NCBI GenBank assembly: GCA_038182865.1
Contig: CP116226.1
Span: 1,364,001-1,428,000 of the forward strand
Direction of reading: 5' to 3'
Origin: Microbacterium enclense
GTDB taxonomy: Bacteria; Actinomycetota; Actinomycetes; Actinomycetales; Microbacteriaceae
Length of the DNA stretch: 64,000 nucleotides
Below the pieces are notes generated by a model. That model did no database searches. It had not been told where the DNA came from and worked only from the letters and a program-made list of their open reading frames with translations. Both the position numbers and the translations under genes were made by a program. How positions within the stretch are numbered: position 1 is the first letter of the stretch; each line of letters begins with the position of its first letter. Shown here one piece after another: positions 59,091 through 64,000 of the stretch.

Positions 59091-60634
59091 GCGCCCGGCG
59101 GTATCCGGGAGCGGTCGACGTCGCCATCGTCGGCAGCGGCCCCACGGGCGCGGCGTACGCGCGCATCCTGTCGGAGCGGGTCCCGGGCGCGACCATCGCG
59201 ATGTTCGAGGTGGGGCCGACGGTGTCGAATCCGCCCGGCGCGCACGTGAAGAACATCGCCGACCCCGCCGAGCGCGCTCGCGCGCAGGTGGCCTCGGAGG
59301 GCCCCGGGGAGCGCGGCGAGAAGGTCGCCAACCCGGGCGCGGCGAAGGCGGGGGTGCGCGGTGCGCGCCCCGGTACCTTCCTGCTCGACGACGGCTACGC
59401 CTTCGACGGCGAGGACGGCATGCCGGTCGCGGCGATGTCGAGCAATGTCGGCGGCATGGCGGCGCACTGGACGGGCGCCTGCCCGCGCCCCAACGACAGC
59501 GAGCGCATCCCGTTCCTCGACGACCTCGATGAGCTTCTCGACGAGGGCGATCGTCTGCTGGGGGTCACCCGGAACGCCTTCGACGCGGCGCCCTTCGGGG
59601 CGATCGTGCGCGAGCGCCTCTCGGTCGCGGTCGATGAGGGACGCGTCGACGAGACGAAGGTGCAGCGGATGCCGCTCGCCGTGCACCGCCGCGACGACGG
59701 CCGCCTGGTCTGGTCGGGCTCCGACGTCGTCCTCGGCGAGGCGACGCGGGAGAATCCCGGATTCTCGCTGTTCGACGAGTCGCTCGTCGTTCGCGTCGTC
59801 GTCGAGGGCGGCCGCGCGGCCGGTGTGGTCGTGCGCGATCTGCGCTCCGGCGAGGAGCACCGGGTCGCGGCGCGATTCGTCGTCGTCGCGGCGGACGCGC
59901 TCCGCACGCCGCAGCTCTTGTGGGCGTCGGGCGTGCGTCCCGAGGCTCTCGGGCGGTACCTCAACGACCAGGCGCAGGTCGTGTTCGCCTCCCGGCTCCG
60001 CGACATGCCACCGCTCGCCGAGGACGCCCCGACGACCGGGCTCGCGGAGTACAGCGGCGTCAGCTGGGTGCCCTTCACCGACGACATGCCCTTCCACGGC
60101 CAGATCATGCAGCTCGATGCGTCGCCCATCGCCCTCGCCGAGGACGATCCGGTGGTCCCGGGGTCGATCGTGGGGCTCGGACTGTTCTGCGCGAAAGACC
60201 TGCAGGCCGACGATCGTGTCGTCTTCGATGACGAGCACGTCGACGGATACGGGATGCCGGCTCCTCGCATCCATTACCGGCTCACCGACCGCGATCGCGA
60301 GGTGGTGGATCGGGCTCGCCGCGAGATCGTGCGCTTGGCCGAGGCGATCGGCGACCCGGTCGGCGATCGTCCCTTCACCCTGCCGCTCGGGTCGTCACTG
60401 CACTACCAGGGCTCGACACGGATGGGTGTCGCGGACGACGGCACGAGCGTGTGCGACGTCGACAGCGAGGTGTGGGGTGTCCCGGATCTCTTCGTCGCCG
60501 GCAACGGCGTCATTCCGACCGCGACGGCGTGCAACCCCACGGTGACGTCCGTCGCGCTGGCGGTACGGGGCGCCCGCAAGATCGCGGCCGTGCTCTCGCA
60601 GGAGCGGGCCGTCGCCTCCACGGCATCTGGCTGA
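59087..60634 (+). CDS. GMC-type FAD sugar oxidase, probable C-glycoside 3-oxidase (CarA-like)
   Basis: A 515-residue GMC oxidoreductase of the pyranose-oxidase type. FAD motif VDVAIVGSGPTGAAYARIL (GxGxxG at 16-21); the segment SSNVGGMAAHWTGACPRP is typical of the FAD-attachment region in this group; catalytic H439 (SSLHYQGSTRMG) and N483 (ATACNPTVTS) are 44 residues apart, close to pyranose oxidase. Microbacterium CarA oxidises the C3-OH of C-linked glucose, needed before C-C cleavage. The next genes encode the cleaving enzyme family, which supports this role. Confidence 0.82.
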   Translation: MSARRYPGAVDVAIVGSGPTGAAYARILSERVPGATIAMFEVGPTVSNPPGAHVKNIADPAERARAQVASEGPGERGEKVANPGAAKAGVRGARPGTFLLDDGYAFDGEDGMPVAAMSSNVGGMAAHWTGACPRPNDSERIPFLDDLDELLDEGDRLLGVTRNAFDAAPFGAIVRERLSVAVDEGRVDETKVQRMPLAVHRRDDGRLVWSGSDVVLGEATRENPGFSLFDESLVVRVVVEGGRAAGVVVRDLRSGEEHRVAARFVVVAADALRTPQLLWASGVRPEALGRYLNDQAQVVFASRLRDMPPLAEDAPTTGLAEYSGVSWVPFTDDMPFHGQIMQLDASPIALAEDDPVVPGSIVGLGLFCAKDLQADDRVVFDDEHVDGYGMPAPRIHYRLTDRDREVVDRARREIVRLAEAIGDPVGDRPFTLPLGSSLHYQGSTRMGVADDGTSVCDVDSEVWGVPDLFVAGNGVIPTATACNPTVTSVALAVRGARKIAAVLSQERAVASTASG

Positions 60635-60637
60635 TCC

Positions 60638-60666
60638 TTGCTTATGCAGGAATCAGACAATAGAGT
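60638..60666 (+). promoter_or_regulatory. Promoter of the split-deglycosidase operon with 23-bp operator
   Basis: TTGCTT (60638-60643) and TAGAGT (60661-60666) are -35 and -10 elements with a 17-bp spacer. The palindromic element at 60641-60663 (starts CTTATG, centre GAATC, ends CAATAG) fills the spacer, so a bound regulator would block RNA polymerase. The element is shared with 42691. Confidence 0.75.
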
Positions 60667-60722
60667 GTAGGAATAAGAACAAAGAAGTTCGCGGCTTCGG
60701 CCGCACCGACGAGGAGGTCACC

Positions 60723-61130
60723 GTGATCCCGGATCGCATCATCGAGCAGGGGACGCTCACCGCCGCGGGCGGCCGGGCGTCGGTGGAGGTGCGCCTGCCC
60801 TGGTACCGCGCGCTGCCGGCATCCTGCATCTCCGGAGCGAAGCTCACCGTCGACGGCATCGAGGCGCCCGTCGCCTCGCTGCGCTGGGAGATGAACGGTG
60901 AGGAGTTCACCTTCGCCGACATGAAGACGAACACGGAGCAGTGGTGGTTCCCCACCGACTCCGCGGTGCTGTCGGGAGATGTGGCGGTGGATGCCGGGGA
61001 GCACGAGGTGCGGGTCGACCTCGAGCTCTACATCCCGTACATCATCATCGCCGACGACCAAGTGCTGCACATCGAAGAGCACGACGTGAAGACAATGGCC
61101 GTCCGCCAGGTCGAGGAGGCCCGCGCATGA
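60723..61130 (+). CDS. DUF6379 protein, C-glycoside deglycosidase beta-subunit-like
   Basis: A 135-residue beta-rich protein of the CarC/DfgB type: ASVEVRLPWYRALPASCISGAKLTVDGIE, SLRWEMNGEEFTFADMKTNTEQWWFPTDSA, and LELYIPYIIIADDQVLHIEEHDVKTMAV. In the known enzymes this subunit packs on the TIM-barrel subunit and shapes its active site. GTG start at 60723 follows GAGGTCACC. It overlaps the next gene by 4 bp (ATGA), as expected for paired subunits. Confidence 0.82.
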   Translation: MIPDRIIEQGTLTAAGGRASVEVRLPWYRALPASCISGAKLTVDGIEAPVASLRWEMNGEEFTFADMKTNTEQWWFPTDSAVLSGDVAVDAGEHEVRVDLELYIPYIIIADDQVLHIEEHDVKTMAVRQVEEARA

Positions 61131-62236
61131 CCGAGCCCGCCGCGAAGGGCACGCCCATCCAGGGCGTCACGCTCTACAGCTTCACCCGCGCCTTCCACGG
61201 TCGCGAGTACGACCTCGACCAGCTCATCCGCAAGACCGCGGCCGAGGGCTTCGGGCCAGGACTGGAGATCATCGGGTTCTCGAGCTTCCGCGGGTTCCCC
61301 GAGATCGACGACCACTTCGCGGGGCGCTTCAGCGACCTCATCGACGAGGTCGGCCTGGTGCGCACCTCGCTCGCCGTCAACGCCGACATCGGCCTGCGCC
61401 CCGACAAGCTCATGGACCAGGACGAGCTCATCGCCTACATGCGCCGACAGATCGCGGCGGCGGCGAAGCTCGGCTTCCCCATCGCGCGCGTGCAGATCTC
61501 GCTCACCCCCGACTCGATGGAGGCGCTCGCCCCCATCGCCGAGGAGTACGGGGTCACCCTCGCGCTCGAGGTGCACGCCGACCAGTACGCCTCGCACCCG
61601 CGTATCCTCGCGCTCCGCGACCGCTACGAGAAGGTCAGCTCGCCGTTCCTCGGCTTCACGATGGACTGGGGCGCCACCGTCACCGGCTTCGCCCCCTCGC
61701 TCATCGAGGCCTACCGGCGCCGCGGCGCGTCGGAAGAACTGCTGTCCGCCGTCGTCGCGCTGTGGGACGACTTCTACCAACAGGGCCCGCCCGCCGACCA
61801 GGCCGACCACGGCCAGCGCTTCGGCCGGTTCATCGGCCTCGCGCACCAGCACAGTCGCCCCGATCTCGGCATCGACTTCGGCATCAACGGCACGGGCCTG
61901 TTCGGTCCTGCGCGGGTGGACGACTGGCTCGAGATCATGCCGTGGATCCGGCACGTGCATGGCAAGTTCTTCGGCATCGACGAGGACGGGAACGAGCCCT
62001 CGGTGCCCGTCGCCGACCTCATCACGCTCCTCGTCGACAACGGCTACAGCGGTGCCGTCTCGAGCGAGTACGAGGGTTGGCACTGGAACCACTGGCAGAG
62101 CCCGTTCGAGATCATCCGCGGCGAACAGCTCATCCAGCGCACCGCGGCGGAGGCGGCCGGTTCGCGGATGATCACGGATGCCGCGGAAGCCCGGCGTGCC
62201 CTCGACACCCACCTCGCGCACGCGGTGCGCGCCTGA
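61127..62236 (+). CDS. TIM-barrel C-glycoside deglycosidase alpha-subunit-like protein 1
   Basis: A 369-residue sugar isomerase-type TIM barrel (begins MTEPAAKGTPIQGVTLYSFT). Probable metal ligands lie in LALEVHADQ (E and H), FTMDWGAT (D), IRHVHGKFFGID (H) and SSEYEGWHW (E). It is translationally coupled to the DUF6379 subunit gene, so the two are the likely CarB-CarC-type pair. It differs from the second barrel at 62253 in the metal-site sequences. Confidence 0.8.
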   Translation: MTEPAAKGTPIQGVTLYSFTRAFHGREYDLDQLIRKTAAEGFGPGLEIIGFSSFRGFPEIDDHFAGRFSDLIDEVGLVRTSLAVNADIGLRPDKLMDQDELIAYMRRQIAAAAKLGFPIARVQISLTPDSMEALAPIAEEYGVTLALEVHADQYASHPRILALRDRYEKVSSPFLGFTMDWGATVTGFAPSLIEAYRRRGASEELLSAVVALWDDFYQQGPPADQADHGQRFGRFIGLAHQHSRPDLGIDFGINGTGLFGPARVDDWLEIMPWIRHVHGKFFGIDEDGNEPSVPVADLITLLVDNGYSGAVSSEYEGWHWNHWQSPFEIIRGEQLIQRTAAEAAGSRMITDAAEARRALDTHLAHAVRA

Positions 62237-62252
62237 CCTCCGGGGCGACGAC

Positions 62253-63293
62253 ATGACGGACACCAACGGCATCGCCGGAACAGGCATCAAACTCGGCACG
62301 ACGCTCTACTCCCTGACGAGCGAGTTCGCCGCCGGCCTCTACACGCCCGAGACCCTCATCAAAGAGGTGCACGACCAGGGCATCGGCCCCGGCGTCGAGT
62401 TCAACTTCGCGCAGCTGCTGCGCTCGTACCCCGATGTCGACGCCGACTTCGTGAAGCTGTGGTTCGACTCTCTCGAGAGGTACGGCCTCGAGGCCAGTGC
62501 CGTGGGCACGAACCTCGACATGGGGCGCCGCAAGGACCGGGATATGACGCCCGACGAGGAGCACGACTTCTTCGCTCGGCAGCTGAAGTCGGCGCACACG
62601 CTCGGCTTCAAGAGGGTGGTCATCCGCTCGGCCGGCAAGGAGCTGCTGCGCCGCCTCCTTCCTCTCGCCGAGAAGTACGACCAGAAGCTCGGCTACGAGA
62701 TCCACGCGCCCTCCGGGCCCAATGACCCCAAGGTCGTCGAGATCCGCGAGGTCTACGAGGAGCTGGGAAGCGACCGCCTCGGGTTCACCGCCGACTTCTC
62801 CTCCACGATGCACTCGCTGTCGCCCACCCTGCTGCGCACGCTCGGGCAGATGGGCATGGACGAGAAGCACTTCTCCGTCATGGAGGAGATCTGGCACCAA
62901 CCGACCCCCATGCATGTGCGCAACCAGACCTTCGAGGACTACCTCTCCGGGGAGGGCGTCGACTTCCTCCGCTTCGGGCCCTTCACGCGCCTCGCGTTCA
63001 ACATGCACGGTCTCGTGGCCCCGGAGGAGTGGCTCGACATCATGCCGCAGATCTTCCACGTGCACGCGAAGTTCTACGACATCGGCGCCGACGGCGAAGA
63101 GCCCGCGATGGACATCCCGCGCATCGTGAAGCAGTTCGTGATCGGTGGGTACGAGGGCTATCTCTCCAGCGAGTGGGAGGGTCACGCCTTCAGCGACCTC
63201 GGCGAGAGCGATCCCATCGACCTCGTCAAGAAGCAGCACGCGCTCATGCGCCGGGCCATCGAAGACACCGTCTCGGCTCGTCAGCCGGCCTGA
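62253..63293 (+). CDS. TIM-barrel C-glycoside deglycosidase alpha-subunit-like protein 2
   Basis: A 346-residue TIM barrel with the ligand segments GYEIHAPSG, TADFSSTMH, HVHAKFYDIG and SSEWEGHAF. It is clearly related to the C-terminal half of the 44119 fusion. The start is ATG at 62253. Having two different barrels with one DUF6379 subunit suggests either a hetero-complex or a second reaction, such as hydration or isomerisation of the released sugar. Confidence 0.8.
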   Translation: MTDTNGIAGTGIKLGTTLYSLTSEFAAGLYTPETLIKEVHDQGIGPGVEFNFAQLLRSYPDVDADFVKLWFDSLERYGLEASAVGTNLDMGRRKDRDMTPDEEHDFFARQLKSAHTLGFKRVVIRSAGKELLRRLLPLAEKYDQKLGYEIHAPSGPNDPKVVEIREVYEELGSDRLGFTADFSSTMHSLSPTLLRTLGQMGMDEKHFSVMEEIWHQPTPMHVRNQTFEDYLSGEGVDFLRFGPFTRLAFNMHGLVAPEEWLDIMPQIFHVHAKFYDIGADGEEPAMDIPRIVKQFVIGGYEGYLSSEWEGHAFSDLGESDPIDLVKKQHALMRRAIEDTVSARQPA

Positions 63294-63320
63294 GATCCCA
63301 CCACGTACAAAGGAGTAACC

Positions 63321-64000
63321 GTGTCGAACACCCCCACCGATGCATCCGTTTCCGAGCTCGTCGCCGAGGTGGCGCGCCTGCGCGAACAGGTCGAGGCCGC
63401 CCACGCCCTCGCGCAGCGCGCCGAGGACCGCGGGCAGGTCGAGAACCTCTTCAACCGCTACATGTTCCTGCACAACGCCTTCGAGGACGAGCAGATCATC
63501 CCGATGTGGGTGAAGGAGGGAACCGAGGGCATCCGCGCGCGGTACACCAACGCCGGTCAGTACACGACCTGGCAGAGCGTGACCGACTACCACCGCGGGC
63601 GCCCCCACCCCGAGGGAAAGCTCATCCTCCACACCACGAACACCCCGGTGATCGAGGTCGCCGCCGACGGGAAGACCGCCAAGGGCGTGTGGCTGATGGC
63701 CGGCACCGAGTCGGGCCTGACCGACCCCAAGGTGGCCGAGGCGTTCCCCGACATGTACTCGCCCGAGGAGGTGCTCGGCAAGAAGGTCTGGGCGCACTGG
63801 GTGTGGTGCAAGTACGCGATCGACTTCCTCAAGCAGGACGGCGAGTGGAAGTTCTGGAAGTTCCGCTGCTACGAACTGGCCCGTGCACCTTTCGAGGAGA
63901 ACTGGGTGAGCTTCGGCCTGAAGAACCAGGGCGCGTTCGACCTCGACCTCATGTACTTCGGCGACGACGGCAAGCCCGTCTTCATGCCCCCGGCCGACGA
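63321..64000 (+). CDS. NTF2/SnoaL-like protein, 3' end outside window
   Basis: The first 226 residues are visible (begins MSNTPTDASVSELVAEVARL) and the frame stays open to the window edge. After a short coiled-coil-like N-terminus (about 8-38) there is an NTF2/SnoaL-like cone: GQVENLFNRYMFLHNAFEDEQIIPMW, TAKGVWLMAGTESGL, and WAHWVWCKYAIDFLKQDGEWKFWKFRCYELARAPF. The GTG start follows AAAGGAG. Proteins of this type accompany other aromatic or C-glycoside catabolic genes; its task is unknown. Confidence 0.75.
   Translation, partial: MSNTPTDASVSELVAEVARLREQVEAAHALAQRAEDRGQVENLFNRYMFLHNAFEDEQIIPMWVKEGTEGIRARYTNAGQYTTWQSVTDYHRGRPHPEGKLILHTTNTPVIEVAADGKTAKGVWLMAGTESGLTDPKVAEAFPDMYSPEEVLGKKVWAHWVWCKYAIDFLKQDGEWKFWKFRCYELARAPFEENWVSFGLKNQGAFDLDLMYFGDDGKPVFMPPAD

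Noticed and set aside
1..64000. tRNA, rRNA, CRISPR, transposase or prophage genes.
   Set aside because: None was recognised on either strand. The only repeats are the intergenic inverted repeats.

Overview
High-GC actinobacterial DNA, most likely from Microbacteriaceae and probably Microbacterium or a close relative. The basis is the strong G/C bias at third codon positions, frequent GTG starts, leaderless-looking starts, zinc-free ribosomal proteins, and genes resembling the C-glycoside-degrading (car) genes described in Microbacterium. No tRNA, rRNA, CRISPR array, transposase or phage gene was seen. The window looks like ordinary chromosome with two or three dense catabolic islands.

Layout. 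1-10 kb is mostly core genome: the end of a 3-methyladenine DNA glycosylase; the rpmB-rpmG-rpsN operon; a LuxR-type regulator; an HU-like protein; a CopD/CtaG membrane protein; a membrane-anchored unknown; a divergent thioredoxin-reductase-like flavoenzyme/MerR pair; a PIF1/RecD-like helicase; and an iron-box-controlled heme oxygenase. 10.3-11.6 kb is a lipoprotein with a beta-lactamase fold that seems to have lost its catalytic residues.

11.7-30 kb is one catabolic island. A GntR/FCD regulator precedes a three-subunit FAD/2Fe-2S amino-acid dehydrogenase, a hydroxyproline-2-epimerase, an alpha-ketoglutarate-semialdehyde dehydrogenase, a ribose-type ABC importer, a hydantoinase/oxoprolinase pair (HyuA/HyuB), a metal-dependent amidohydrolase and an HpcH/HpaI aldolase. 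On the opposite strand lie a DHDPS-family deaminase and an ornithine-cyclodeaminase-family enzyme. Together these give the complete D-hydroxyproline route from trans-4-hydroxy-L-proline to 2-oxoglutarate plus hydrolases that suggest a larger hydroxyproline-containing substrate. A 14-bp motif recurs before four transcription units here.

30-33 kb holds small conserved genes, a CorA-type metal channel and an amino-acid permease. 33.6-42.5 kb is a full 4-hydroxybenzoate/protocatechuate beta-ketoadipate pathway (pobA, an IclR regulator, pcaHGBDCIJF) with two near-identical IclR-type operators.

42.7-64 kb is the most unusual region. Two proteins fuse a DUF6379 (C-glycoside deglycosidase beta-like) domain to a sugar-isomerase-type TIM barrel. 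A second locus encodes alpha-L-rhamnosidase, GH3 and GH43 glycosidases, a CUT1-type sugar ABC importer without an ATPase, a hydroxypyruvate-isomerase-like TIM barrel, a GMC-type sugar oxidase, a stand-alone DUF6379 subunit, two TIM-barrel subunits and the start of an NTF2/SnoaL-like protein. A 23-bp palindromic element precedes both deglycosidase operons, and a second operator joins the importer and glycosidase promoters. The likely job is to import a decorated plant C-glycoside, remove its O-linked sugars, oxidise the C-linked sugar and cleave the C-C bond. The adjacent pob/pca genes could take the aromatic fragment to the TCA cycle. Intergenic ends carry two families of long inverted repeats.
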